From assembly GCF_001375495.1 (NCBI RefSeq), contig NZ_LN831058.1, positions 578,768-642,767 on the forward strand: a stretch of 64,000 nt of DNA, written 5' to 3'. Numbering within the stretch: position 1 is the stretch's first letter; each line of letters starts with the position of its first letter. This DNA comes from Flaviflexus massiliensis. GTDB taxonomy: Bacteria; Actinomycetota; Actinomycetes; Actinomycetales; Actinomycetaceae. The position numbers were made by a program, and so were the translations under genes. The notes below the pieces were generated by a model that saw only the letters and a program-made list of their open reading frames with translations, was not told the origin of the DNA and made no database searches. Below are positions 56,200 through 64,000 of this stretch, piece after piece.

Positions 56200-57159
56200 A
56201 TGACCGGACTACAGACAGTTGCGATCCTCGCAGGGGGACTCAATCACGAACGGGACGTCTCCATCCATTCCGGGCGGCGGGTCGCTGGCGCTCTGGAGGA
56301 GGCCGGTTTCCAGGTCAAGATCCTCGACGTCGACTCCAACCTTCTGCAACGGCTCTCCGCCATCGAACCGGATGTAGTCTGGCCACTCATTCACGGCTCC
56401 ACCGGTGAGGACGGCTCCATCCAGGATCTACTCGACCTCATCGGCATCCCCTATGTTGGCTCAACTGCAGAAGGTAGCCGCCTGGGCTTCAACAAGCCCG
56501 TCACCGGCACCGTCCTATCGCGGGCAGGTATTGCCATCCCCGCCTCCACTTCCCTGCCCCAGTCCCTGTTCCGTGAAGTCGGAGCAACCGCGATCCTCGA
56601 TCTAGTGGCAGACAGGTATGGGTTCCCCGTCGTGATCAAGCCGGCTGCCGGGGGCAGTGCCCTCGGCGTCAGCATCGTGACTGAACCACAGGACCTACCG
56701 GGAGCCATGGTGGACAGCTTCGCCTACTCGGACCGTGTCCTCATCGAGCAGTACATTGAGGGCTCGGAAGTGGCTGTGTCCGTTCTCGAAACAACCAAGG
56801 GCGAACCCTTTGCCCTTCCACCCGTCGAAATCGTGACGAGCGGGCTCTACGACTACGATGCGCGCTACAATCCGGGCCGTTCAGAATACTTTGTACCGGC
56901 CAGGCTCGACGATGAGATCCTGGAGAAATGTCAGCAAGTTGCAGTAACCGCACATAAGAAGCTGCGACTGCGCCACATCTCCCGGTCGGACATGATCGTC
57001 GACAAGGATGGCACCCCCTGGTACATCGATGCCAATAGCGCCCCAGGCATGACCCAAACATCGCTCCTGCCGCAGGCAGCCGTGCGGTATGCGGAGGAGA
57101 ATGAGATAGCCCCCAGCGATCTGTACAAGAAGATCGTGGAGGCCGCTCTCAACTTCTAA
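56200..57159 (+). CDS. D-alanine-D-alanine ligase family protein
   Basis: 319 residues from ATG 56200 with GGAGGA just upstream. ATP-grasp fold: GGLNHERDVSIHSGRRVA at the start, GSTGEDGSIQDLLDLIGIPYVGS, VIKPAAGGSALGVSIV, and metal ligands in DKDGTPWYIDANSAPGMTQTS. The catalytic Glu/Ser/Tyr residues look typical. It makes D-Ala-D-Ala for peptidoglycan. Some actinobacteria have a second ddl, so it could be a paralogue. It follows the aminotransferase by 13 bases. Confidence 0.88.
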   Translation: MTGLQTVAILAGGLNHERDVSIHSGRRVAGALEEAGFQVKILDVDSNLLQRLSAIEPDVVWPLIHGSTGEDGSIQDLLDLIGIPYVGSTAEGSRLGFNKPVTGTVLSRAGIAIPASTSLPQSLFREVGATAILDLVADRYGFPVVIKPAAGGSALGVSIVTEPQDLPGAMVDSFAYSDRVLIEQYIEGSEVAVSVLETTKGEPFALPPVEIVTSGLYDYDARYNPGRSEYFVPARLDDEILEKCQQVAVTAHKKLRLRHISRSDMIVDKDGTPWYIDANSAPGMTQTSLLPQAAVRYAEENEIAPSDLYKKIVEAALNF

Positions 57160-57168
57160 CCCACCGGG

Positions 57169-58212
57169 TTAGTCTTCCTGCACCCGCTCAACCGGGACCG
57201 ACAGCACATCAAGGATCCGGTTGAGATCCTCAATCGACCCAAAGTCCACTGTCATGGTGCCCTTGCGGGCACCAAACTTGACCTTCACTCGAGTATCAAG
57301 CCTGTCGGATAGGTCCTGCGAGAGACGCTGCAGAGCAGGTGCCACTGCGGCCGTGGTCGAGCGTTGTGGAGATCGCTCACGCGGCTCGTCACCCAGCGCC
57401 ACAATCTCTTCCACCGCACGAACGGAAAGGCCCTCGGCAACAATCCGTTGTGCCAGGCGTTCCATAGCAGCGGGATCCGTGAGTCCCAGAAGCGCGCGAG
57501 CATGACCGGCCGACAATACTCCCGCTGCTACACGCCTCTGCACCAGCGGGGGAAGCTTGAGGAGACGGAGAGTATTGGAAATCTGTGGACGAGACCGCGC
57601 AATTCTGCGAGAAAGCTCTTCTTGAGTACAGCCAAAGTCGTCCAACAACTGCTGATAGGCAGAAGCCTCTTCCAGAGGGTTCAGTTCTACACGGTGAAGG
57701 TTCTCAAGCAGAGCATCCCGCAAAAGATCATCGTCCGCGGTTTGACGGACGATAGCCGGGATCTCTTTGAGGCCCGCTTGGGTGGATGCTCGCCAGCGCC
57801 TTTCACCCATGATCAGCTCATATCCCTCACCAGTCGAGGCAGGACGAACCACAATTGGTTGCAGCAGTCCAACTTCTGTGATGGAGGCGGCAAGTTCAGC
57901 TAGGTCATCCTCATCAAATACCGTACGGGGCTGACGGGTATTCGCCACAATCTGGTCGATCGGGATAATGGTGAAGGAAACACCAGGGACCGGAACCAAT
58001 TCATCATCTTGTCCCGATTCGGACGATAACGTCGCCTCCGACTTGGGCTCGTCCGACACCCCAGAGGAATCTGCTTTTTCGGCAACAAGTTCTTGCCCAC
58101 CAAAGAACACATCAAAGGCCTGACTCGATTTCTTTGGTGCCGAGTCTTCGGCCTGTTGTTGCGGGATCAACGCAGAAATGCCGCGACCGAGACTGCGCCT
58201 TCTCTCAGCCAT
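57169..58212 (-). CDS. parB: Chromosome partitioning protein ParB
   Basis: 347 residues. N-terminal region [15 protein letters not shown] is the ParA-interacting tip; [27 protein letters not shown] and [10 protein letters not shown] hold the CTPase/ParB box; [20 protein letters not shown] is the helix-turn-helix that reads parS; the C-terminal dimer domain ends at residue 347. It binds the parS sites nearby and spreads. Its start meets the parA stop (TAATG). Confidence 0.97.
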   Translation of the reverse strand: MAERRRSLGRGISALIPQQQAEDSAPKKSSQAFDVFFGGQELVAEKADSSGVSDEPKSEATLSSESGQDDELVPVPGVSFTIIPIDQIVANTRQPRTVFDEDDLAELAASITEVGLLQPIVVRPASTGEGYELIMGERRWRASTQAGLKEIPAIVRQTADDDLLRDALLENLHRVELNPLEEASAYQQLLDDFGCTQEELSRRIARSRPQISNTLRLLKLPPLVQRRVAAGVLSAGHARALLGLTDPAAMERLAQRIVAEGLSVRAVEEIVALGDEPRERSPQRSTTAAVAPALQRLSQDLSDRLDTRVKVKFGARKGTMTVDFGSIEDLNRILDVLSVPVERVQED

Positions 58213-59171
58213 TATTTAACTCCTTGCTTAGCAATTTCCAGGGCTGCCTGTTCGTAGGCGATGGCACCCGGGGATTGGGGGTCGTAAGTGATGACAGTCT
58301 GTTGAAACGACGGCGCTTCGGAAATACGTACTGATCTAGGTATTTTCGTATTGAGTGTGGCATCGGGGAAATGTTCCCTCACATCCTGCGCCACCTCATT
58401 CGATAGATTTGTCCGACGATCAAACATTGTCAACAGAATAGTTGAAACTTCAAGTTCTTTGTTGAGTGAGTTCTGTACCAATTGAATGTTGTTGAGTAGC
58501 TGGCTCAGACCCTCAAGTGCGTAATACTCACATTGAATGGGAATGAATGCCTCAGATGCAGCAACCATGGCATTGATCGTGAGTAATCCCAGGCTGGGTG
58601 GGCAATCAATAAAGATGTAATCGATCTGCTCACCTTCGGCCTCACGAATCGATTCCAGATACTCATCGACTGCAATCTTGAGCCGTGATTCACGTTGATC
58701 AAGGCCCACCAATTCGATCTCCGCTCCGGAGAGATCAATGGTTGCTGGCACGACAGAAAGTGCATCTGCCTCACGGCTTGGTTGGACTACCTCCGCGATA
58801 GTCATTTCGTCAAGGAGTACGTCATAGATGGACGGGACATCGGGCGTATGCTCAACTCCGAGGGCGGTCGAAGCATTGCCCTGAGGATCAGAATCGATCA
58901 CCAGTACACGCAATCCATGTTTCGCCAATGCTGCCGCAACGTTTACCGTGGTCGTTGTTTTACCGACACCACCCTTTTGGTTGGTCACTGTCATGACTCT
59001 TGTCTGACTTGGCTTGTCGAAAACCGCCTTATCGAGTCGAGAGCGCGCTGACCGCGTGGTAGCCAGTTCATTGGCAATAGGAGAGCCGCCTGATGTCGTT
59101 GCGATATTCTCATAAAAGCCCGAGTCTCCAACGTTTTCTCGTAATGGCTTCTTCTTGCGGGGATCCGCCAT
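58212..59171 (-). CDS. parA: Chromosome partitioning ATPase ParA
   Basis: 319 residues from ATG 59171 (GAAGGAGAAGG upstream). The deviant Walker [14 protein letters not shown] is near residues 65-77; [11 protein letters not shown] is Walker B. The 60-residue N-terminal extension is typical of actinobacterial ParA. It moves the origin by cycling on DNA with ParB. It is the first gene of parAB, and the 2-kb parS region is upstream. Confidence 0.97.
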   Translation of the reverse strand: MADPRKKKPLRENVGDSGFYENIATTSGGSPIANELATTRSARSRLDKAVFDKPSQTRVMTVTNQKGGVGKTTTTVNVAAALAKHGLRVLVIDSDPQGNASTALGVEHTPDVPSIYDVLLDEMTIAEVVQPSREADALSVVPATIDLSGAEIELVGLDQRESRLKIAVDEYLESIREAEGEQIDYIFIDCPPSLGLLTINAMVAASEAFIPIQCEYYALEGLSQLLNNIQLVQNSLNKELEVSTILLTMFDRRTNLSNEVAQDVREHFPDATLNTKIPRSVRISEAPSFQQTVITYDPQSPGAIAYEQAALEIAKQGVK

Positions 59172-59238
59172 GCCTTCTCCTTCGTAACCTGCACTCAATT
59201 CTATACGGATACAAAAGGAAGTTCTCTATGCGCGCTTG

Positions 59239-59254
59239 CGTTTCACGTGAAACA
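59239..59254. promoter_or_regulatory. parS site 1
   Basis: CGTTTCACGTGAAACA: 15 of 16 match to the consensus TGTTTCACGTGAAACA; first base differs. Nearest site to parA, about 70 bases above it. Confidence 0.9.
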
Positions 59255-59264
59255 TTCAGGCTCG

Positions 59265-59280
59265 TGTTTCACATGAAAGA
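59265..59280. promoter_or_regulatory. parS-like site 2 (degenerate)
   Basis: TGTTTCACATGAAAGA: 14 of 16. The central CG is altered to CA, so binding may be weak. Confidence 0.55.
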
Positions 59281-59530
59281 TTGCTTCAATTACTAATCTG
59301 ACGCGCCTTGACTAAGTGTCGATTGCGCTTCCACATGGTGTAATCATGCGGTGTTTCAGCGGCCTGCTTGATTCGAAAACTGAATGCCTAACACTGTGCG
59401 TCTAGAAGCGGATCCTCGTCAGTACAAGTGTTCTCTATTCGCCAATCGTAGTTAGTAAGCTTCGAAATGATCCAGTGTGCAGGGCAATTACAAAGGACTC
59501 CGATGTATACAGTTCCCTTTCGAAACAATT

Positions 59531-59546
59531 TGTTTCACGTGAAACA
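59531..59546. promoter_or_regulatory. parS site 3, perfect
   Basis: TGTTTCACGTGAAACA: 16 of 16. Confidence 0.97.
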
Positions 59547-59697
59547 CAGCTGGGGCAGTCGAGGGGTCAACGAACTCGGGCTGCGTGAATTGGAAATTGG
59601 TTCATACAACTGACTATCTAATACCCAGTACAAAAAATGGATTACCTGTGGTAGGTGGGCAACTTTCCAACGTACCAGCAACTTCAATGCGACAAAG

Positions 59698-59713
59698 TGT
59701 TTCACGTGAAACA
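59698..59713. promoter_or_regulatory. parS site 4, perfect
   Basis: TGTTTCACGTGAAACA: 16 of 16, 167 bases after site 3. Confidence 0.97.
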
Positions 59714-59896
59714 TCGTGATAGATTCCTGCAGAAGGAGACTTGCTCTGCACCTTCGTCAGAATGCCCTTGGATAACTAAACAATGAAGCGTGAATCCACC
59801 GCGCCCATCAGGTCAACAGCAACTAACCGTAGGAAGCAGAAAGGTCTAAACTCGACAGACGAGATTTACGGGTAGGGCGGATTTTCACGGTCTGAA

Positions 59897-59912
59897 TGTT
59901 TCACGCGAAATA
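59897..59912. promoter_or_regulatory. parS-like site 5 (degenerate)
   Basis: TGTTTCACGCGAAATA: 14 of 16; 199 bases after site 4. Confidence 0.55.
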
Positions 59913-60095
59913 TTCAAAATCGACGATCCACGCATCTGCCGAATTAGAGATTCTCGCAGCTTAGGATCGTGTGTCCGTACATGCGTGTAGGAAGGTATCT
60001 AATTTTTATGTTGTGAACCAGCTTGCTGGGAACATCGTTGCAATCCGGACGCACCCCAATTTTGAGGAGCGAGACCTTTCAAACTGTAGGTCTCA

Positions 60096-60111
60096 TGTTC
60101 CACGTGAAACA
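60096..60111. promoter_or_regulatory. parS site 6
   Basis: TGTTCCACGTGAAACA: 15 of 16; 199 bases after site 5. Confidence 0.88.
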
Positions 60112-60314
60112 TTGCGTTCGCTCATTTACAATCAATATATTTCGAGTGAGCTTTAGCGTCAGAGCCTTGAGCTTCCAGCACCCTAATACAAAGGGAACAA
60201 AATCTAGACGTTTTCATCTCAAACAAATGCTCAAGTTGATTTCCCATTCGTATTGAAAGTTTCCTTGTGCGCCGCCCATGCGAGGGCCTGCCACCGGATC
60301 GAATAGACTAGCTA

Positions 60315-60330
60315 TGTTTCACGTGAAACG
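60315..60330. promoter_or_regulatory. parS site 7
   Basis: TGTTTCACGTGAAACG: 15 of 16, with the 14-base core intact; 219 bases after site 6. Confidence 0.92.
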
Positions 60331-60499
60331 CTGCACGGGCAAGATTTCAGTCACAATCGTTTCAATGCGATAGTCACTGTGTGCAGATTAAATAGTGGCG
60401 ACCAACAAAACAGCAACTGCCTGCTAAACGGTACATTGTCCATATCCGCTCTCTATCGTCGTAGATATCCTCTTATCTGTTCAACTGAAAGCGAAGCTT

Positions 60500-60515
60500 T
60501 GTTTCACGTGAGACT
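60500..60515. promoter_or_regulatory. parS-like site 8
   Basis: TGTTTCACGTGAGACT: 14 of 16; 185 bases after site 7. Confidence 0.65.
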
Positions 60516-60840
60516 ACGTTGGGCCAAGATTTGTAATAGATCATAGGACTAAGAAACGGATTCGAGGATAACAATCACATCCAGTCCAACGCAAGGAGTT
60601 CTTGAAAGTTGGCAACATCCAACAGTCATCTGACACACGCAGGACTTTGCCTATCACTGTCGAGAGCGCAGCTTGGCCAGGGAAATATCCCTACTCTGCG
60701 GTACTTTTAGTACGATGATCCAACTCTTGAATCTTAGGTCGCAATGTGGATCGGAGTCGAAGGGCGGCTTTCTATACCTACGCGATTGAACCACGTATTC
60801 GAAGCAACAGAAACCGTATGGAAAGTACACCACACCCTAC

Positions 60841-60856
60841 CGTTTCACGTGAAACT
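60841..60856. promoter_or_regulatory. parS site 9
   Basis: CGTTTCACGTGAAACT: the 14-base core is perfect, only the outer bases differ; 341 bases after site 8. Confidence 0.88.
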
Positions 60857-61042
60857 ACCCTCTATGATTTGATGACTAGATTCTTGGCCCTAACTCAGAA
60901 AATGAACGATTTACCTTTGGATGCGAACCTACTATCAGTCGGTCCAAATGGAGCAGGATCACTCGGAAACCGAAAGGCCTAGGAATTACTCCCGTTACCA
61001 ATCTAGATGGTCGACCAGGACCTATTCTATCTGGGCTAGGGA

Positions 61043-61176
61043 TCCCGGTGTTGCACCTCTTTGAGTAGCACCGGGGATAAATCCCCTTCAAATTAATACT
61101 GGCTGTTGCTCACGCGCTACTAGAGTAACACCGATATGGCGCTGCTTAAGTAATGCCACTATAGCATGTATTGCTA
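61043..61176. repeat. Four adjacent hairpins downstream of rsmG
   Basis: CCCGGTG/CACCGGG (61044-61050 with 61069-61075); TGTTGCT/AGTAACA (61104-61110 with 61124-61130); TGGC/GCCA (61137-61140 with 61155-61158); TAGCA/TGCTA (61162-61166 with 61172-61176, touching the rsmG stop). Units 1 and 3 share a GGYGYTGC...GTARYRCC outline with compensating changes. GGGGAT/ATCCCC (61073-61086) competes with unit 1. May terminate the yidC-jag-rsmG transcript. Confidence 0.4.
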
Positions 61177-61800
61177 CTTCTTACGTGCTACGACTACTCT
61201 CGTGGCTTCATCGGTTCCGGCGACTTCAACAACGTGGAGATCGACCTTCGCTACCCTGTTCTTCCGAATGGCGGTTTGGGATTCTTCGATCTCGATTGCG
61301 GCACGCTCACCCTTGAGGGCAACAAGCTGTCCACCGCTCTTGAGAACTGGCATCGCCATCGGAAGCAGCTTCTTCAGCGCAGCGACTGCTCGTGCTGTCA
61401 CGACCTGCACTTGGAATTCACCGTGAAGCTCTTGGATGCGGGCGCGATGAATGGTGACATTCTTGAGCTCGAGTCGGTCGCGTACTTCTTCGAGCCAGGT
61501 GACTCGACGTTCCATTGATTCGACGAGGTGCACGTGGACATCCGGCCGGGTAGTGCCCAGCACGATGCCCGGCAGTCCACCACCCGATCCGATATCGATT
61601 GTGATTGCGCGTTCGGGTACGTACTCATTAATGGCCATGCAGTTGAGCAAGTGGCGGGACCAGAGCCTCGGGAGTTCACGCGGCCCAATGAGTCCGCGTT
61701 CTTCTCCTTCGTTCCACAGCATGTCTGCGTAGGTATCGAGCTGATTCCACTGTTCTCCGAAGAGCTCTGGACCGTTGGGGGGAGTATCGTCCTGGCGCAC
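61174..61800 (-). CDS. rsmG: 16S rRNA (guanine-N7) methyltransferase RsmG
   Basis: 208 residues with the SAM motif IDIGSGGGLPGIVLG (about 68-82), HLVESMERRVTWLEEV and VTARAVAALKKL. It methylates G527 of 16S rRNA, whose loss gives low-level streptomycin resistance. It follows jag by 4 bases in the conserved origin block. Confidence 0.97.
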   Translation of the reverse strand: MRQDDTPPNGPELFGEQWNQLDTYADMLWNEGEERGLIGPRELPRLWSRHLLNCMAINEYVPERAITIDIGSGGGLPGIVLGTTRPDVHVHLVESMERRVTWLEEVRDRLELKNVTIHRARIQELHGEFQVQVVTARAVAALKKLLPMAMPVLKSGGQLVALKGERAAIEIEESQTAIRKNRVAKVDLHVVEVAGTDEATRVVVARKK

Positions 61801-61804
61801 TGAG

Positions 61805-62365
61805 TTACTCGTCCTCTTCTACCTCATCGGTGGAGTCGTTGTCGCTCTCGTCGTAATCGTCGTCTTCGGGCAGTCCGATCACGACGTGACGGTCGGGTCC
61901 GTAACCTTCGGAGTCAGAAGCGAGACCGGCTTCTGCAACAGCGTCGTGAACAACCTTACGCTCGAAGGGGTTCATGGGTTCGAGGCTCTTTTCCTCGCCT
62001 GTGGCGAGTACTTCCTTAATCGCTTCTCGTGCGATCTCGGTGACGCGGGCACGGTGGTGTGCGCGGTAGCCATCAATGTCAAGCATGAGTCGTGAACGCT
62101 CGCCTGTTGAGGTCTGGACAGCGAGGCGCGTGAGTTCCTGAAGTGCATCGAGGACTTCACCGTTCTTGCCCACGAGCTTCTTCAGGCGCGGGTCGGAGCC
62201 CTCATCGGTCACGATGGCAACGCTTGCTCGATCGGCTTCGATCGTGATGTCGATGTCGCCATCGAGATCGGCGATATCAAGCATTTCTTCCAGGTAGTCG
62301 GCGGCGATGTCGCCTTCGGCGTCGAGCTTCTTCACGAGTTCGGCGCGGTCGTTTGATTCAGCCAT
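61805..62365 (-). CDS. jag: Jag/SpoIIIJ-associated RNA-binding protein (KH-R3H; KhpB)
   Basis: 186 residues: a KH domain (LKKLVGKNGEVLDALQELTRLAV), an R3H domain (RLMLDIDGYRAHHRARVTEIA), then a very acidic C-terminus of Asp/Glu repeats, longer than usual. KhpB binds RNA and affects cell division and wall synthesis in Gram-positives. It sits between yidC and rsmG. Confidence 0.95.
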   Translation of the reverse strand: MAESNDRAELVKKLDAEGDIAADYLEEMLDIADLDGDIDITIEADRASVAIVTDEGSDPRLKKLVGKNGEVLDALQELTRLAVQTSTGERSRLMLDIDGYRAHHRARVTEIAREAIKEVLATGEEKSLEPMNPFERKVVHDAVAEAGLASDSEGYGPDRHVVIGLPEDDDYDESDNDSTDEVEEDE

Positions 62366-62408
62366 TTCAATCTTTTCTATTCAGCAGGGACAAATAATTC
62401 GGTGCAGG

Positions 62409-63665
62409 CTACTGATTGCCTTCGCGCTTCTTGCGCTGTTGACGGCGCTGCTCAGCCCGGCGTTCAGCTCGAGCCGCTGCCCGTTCGGCAGGTGTCATAC
62501 CGCCCTTATCAACAGCTGGAGTGGACGAGTTTTCGCTCTGCTCAACCTTCGTCTCTTCGTCAGTTGACGGCGTTGCAGCGGTCTCTTGCTGGCGCTGCTT
62601 CTTTGACTTCTTCTTCGAGCGAGGTGAGGGCTTTTCCTCAATGGGTTCCGGATCGGGAGTGGGTTCGGGATCGGGGAGCGCGGTTGCCTGCTCCTTGTCG
62701 AGCCCCTTCCGCTTGGCACGGTTCTTCCCAACGGGCTGCTGGCGCTGCCCCTTCGGTTCATCGATGACGGCGGATGAGGTCGTGGTTTCTTCAGCGGGCA
62801 GGCCCTGCTTGGTGCGGCGTTCACGGTCGCGCTTCTGCTTTGCCTTGTACGCTTCGGATCCGGGGGCGGGTGCCTGGGTGATCATGTAGAGCTGCTGGCC
62901 GAAGGACCAGATGTTGGAGACAACCCAGTAGACGAGAACACCGATCGGGAAGGCGACACCGGAGACGAGGAAGATGACCGGGAAGATGTAGATCATCATC
63001 TTCTGGGTCCGGTACATCGGGTTGTCGCTGGACTTGGATGCCTCGGGCATGTTCTTCGAGATCATCATGCGCTGCGAGAAGAACATGGTCGCGGACATGA
63101 GAATCACGAGGATCATGGCGACGATGCGGACGGTCATCTCATCGCCGCCACCTGCGGTGGCGTTGTTGAAGGATGCGGCGAGCGGTGCGCCGAAGACCTG
63201 GGACGCTTCAATGTCCTTGGCCAGTGCCTGGTCGAGCGGACCGATTGCGCCGCGGGTGCCGTTCGCGATCGGAACAAGATTGTTGAGGACACGGAAGAGC
63301 GCGAGGAAGATGGGGGTCTGAATGAGGAGGGGCATACAGGCCGCGAAGGGCGAGGTGCCCGCATCCTTGTAGATCGCCTGCATCTCCGCCTGCATGCGCT
63401 GCTGAGAGTACGTGTCCTTCTTGTTCTTGTACTTCTTTTGCAGTTTCTGCAGCTCGGGCTGAATCATCTGCTGTGCGCGCGAGGAGTTGATCTGCTTCTT
63501 AAAGAGGGGAAGGATCAAGAGTCGAACGACGATGGTGAGTCCAACAATGGACCAGACCCAGGCAGATCCAGCTCCATCGGGCAGGCCGATCGCGGTCAAT
63601 CCCATGTGGACCAGGTTCATGATCCACGCGATGACCCACATGATGGGGAAGAGAATAGTATCCAA
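62409..63665 (-). CDS. yidC: Membrane protein insertase YidC
   Basis: 418 residues. The conserved insertase core is present: VVRLLILPLFKKQINSSRAQQMIQPE (split), MQAIYKDAGTSPFAACMPLLIQTP, with five or so helices. The C-terminus (from about 290) is a long basic and Pro/Gln/Lys-rich tail that can bind ribosomes, ending RRAEQRRQQRKKREGNQ. It inserts proteins with SecYEG or alone. It lies between yidD and jag. Confidence 0.97.
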   Translation of the reverse strand: MDTILFPIMWVIAWIMNLVHMGLTAIGLPDGAGSAWVWSIVGLTIVVRLLILPLFKKQINSSRAQQMIQPELQKLQKKYKNKKDTYSQQRMQAEMQAIYKDAGTSPFAACMPLLIQTPIFLALFRVLNNLVPIANGTRGAIGPLDQALAKDIEASQVFGAPLAASFNNATAGGGDEMTVRIVAMILVILMSATMFFSQRMMISKNMPEASKSSDNPMYRTQKMMIYIFPVIFLVSGVAFPIGVLVYWVVSNIWSFGQQLYMITQAPAPGSEAYKAKQKRDRERRTKQGLPAEETTTSSAVIDEPKGQRQQPVGKNRAKRKGLDKEQATALPDPEPTPDPEPIEEKPSPRSKKKSKKQRQQETAATPSTDEETKVEQSENSSTPAVDKGGMTPAERAAARAERRAEQRRQQRKKREGNQ

Positions 63666-63668
63666 GGC

Positions 63669-64000
63669 TCAGTCTTTCCTTGTCTCGCGGTCACGCTGAT
63701 TGTTCAGCGCGTCAGTTGTCGGTGGTTTCTGCTGTGCCTGGGGTGGCACGGTGTCCTCGCCTGAGTTGTTGTCTCTGGACGCGGCAGAATCTAGGTTTTC
63801 TTCGTTCCATTTGGTCATGAGTTCGTCGTGGCCCAGCGGTTTGCTCGGCCATGCTCCCTTCTCGGGAACGTAGTCGACTCCTCCTTTTGACCAGGGGTTG
63901 CAACGCAGAATACGCCAGCTGGCTAACAGTGTACCCTTGCTTGCCCCGTGAATCTGAACGGCTTCGAGCCCATATTGGGAGCAGCTCGGATAGTACCGGC
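63669..64000 (-). CDS. yidD: YidD membrane protein insertion efficiency factor, N-terminus cut by the edge
   Basis: Translating the minus strand from the edge gives [18 protein letters not shown], then [17 protein letters not shown]: the YidD signature with three cysteines. The stop is at 63669, 3 bases before the yidC start. The N-terminal part and start lie beyond the edge. The tail beyond the core is about 50 residues longer than the short E. coli protein and is polar. It supports YidC-dependent insertion. Confidence 0.93.
   Translation of the reverse strand, partial: RYYPSCSQYGLEAVQIHGASKGTLLASWRILRCNPWSKGGVDYVPEKGAWPSKPLGHDELMTKWNEENLDSAASRDNNSGEDTVPPQAQQKPPTTDALNNQRDRETRKD

Larger units (their letters stand above)
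59172..61173. other. 2-kb gene-free, AT-richer parS-containing region
   Basis: No supported gene occurs between parA and rsmG. GC falls to 35-45% in places against about 60% in flanks (60181-60240 is 21/60). Nine parS-like sites occur between 59239 and 60856. Small open frames here lack ribosome sites or coding composition, and one (60746-60982) is partly parS sequence. The right end has four adjacent hairpins. The parA promoter must lie in the left part. Likely the origin-proximal centromere. Confidence 0.8.

Noticed and set aside
59767-59775. Possible DnaA box TTGGATAAC in the parS region
   Set aside because: Only about 7 of 9 positions match and it is isolated.
60746-60982. A 78-residue open frame in the parS region
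   Set aside because: It includes parS sequence as codons, lacks a ribosome site and has atypical composition.

Overview
The window is a stretch of actinobacterial chromosome of roughly 60% GC, most like the Actinomycetales/Actinomycetaceae. The main clue is the right-hand end, which has the conserved origin-proximal block yidD-yidC-jag-rsmG-parA-parB on the minus strand. Further left is the actinobacterial set Nudix / DUF6049 secreted protein / MurJ-pseudokinase fusion / trxB / trxA, preceded by cca and the rpsF-ssb-rpsR-rplI operon. Class Ib ribonucleotide reductase (nrdHIE plus a distant nrdF), LuxS and an iron-sulfur serine dehydratase would suit a facultative anaerobe. dnaA, rnpA and rpmH are not present and probably lie just beyond the right edge, so position 64000 is taken to be near oriC. 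The species-level reading is inference.

Layout. 1-8.4 kb: a partial endonuclease/exonuclease/phosphatase protein, HrpA helicase, three uncharacterised membrane proteins, a flavin monooxygenase-like protein and a SprT-like metalloprotein. 8.5-12.4 kb: an orphan solute-binding lipoprotein, a low-molecular-weight tyrosine phosphatase, a second lipoprotein and a membrane-anchored coiled-coil protein. 12.4-15.9 kb is the accessory-looking part: an AlkZ-like DNA glycosylase next to a GyrI-like protein, a stand-alone DUF503 protein, and an Abi_2 (HEPN) abortive-infection gene preceded by a strongly structured leader. 16-22 kb: nrdF, an SRPBCC protein, a frameshifted glyoxalase-like gene, a two-gene ABC transporter, a DUF418 membrane protein and a frameshifted sugar/maltose O-acetyltransferase. 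22-33 kb: ybaK, nrdHIE with candidate NrdR boxes and a striking cluster of inverted DnaA-box pairs upstream, an SdpI-like protein, gltA, sdaA, a Nudix hydrolase, a thiamine-binding protein, and luxS with an unusual MTA/SAH nucleosidase carrying C-terminal repeats. 32-39 kb: a radical SAM/SPASM enzyme, a luciferase-like oxidoreductase, oligopeptidase B, a secreted DUF3152 protease-like protein, a DsbA-fold protein and a RNase HI with an N-terminal extension. 39-48 kb: the ribosomal/ssb operon, a class A penicillin-binding protein, an AI-2E-type permease, an MFS transporter and cca. 48-57 kb: Nudix, DUF6049, MurJ, thioredoxin system, an aminotransferase and D-Ala-D-Ala ligase. 57-64 kb: parB, parA, a 2-kb gene-free, AT-richer segment with nine parS-like sites, then rsmG, jag, yidC and yidD (cut by the edge).

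The main themes are chromosome origin function and cell-envelope growth (PBP, MurJ, Ddl, YidC, ParAB), nucleotide supply for replication (Nrd genes, possibly tied to DnaA), and the activated-methyl cycle (LuxS plus nucleosidase). Observations most worth a second look are the parS array with near-200-bp spacing, the palindromic DnaA-box module upstream of nrdHIE, the Abi_2 gene with a structured RNA candidate, the glycosylase/GyrI-like pair as a possible genotoxin-resistance unit, and the nucleosidase-repeat fusion. No rRNA, tRNA, CRISPR array, transposase or prophage was seen.
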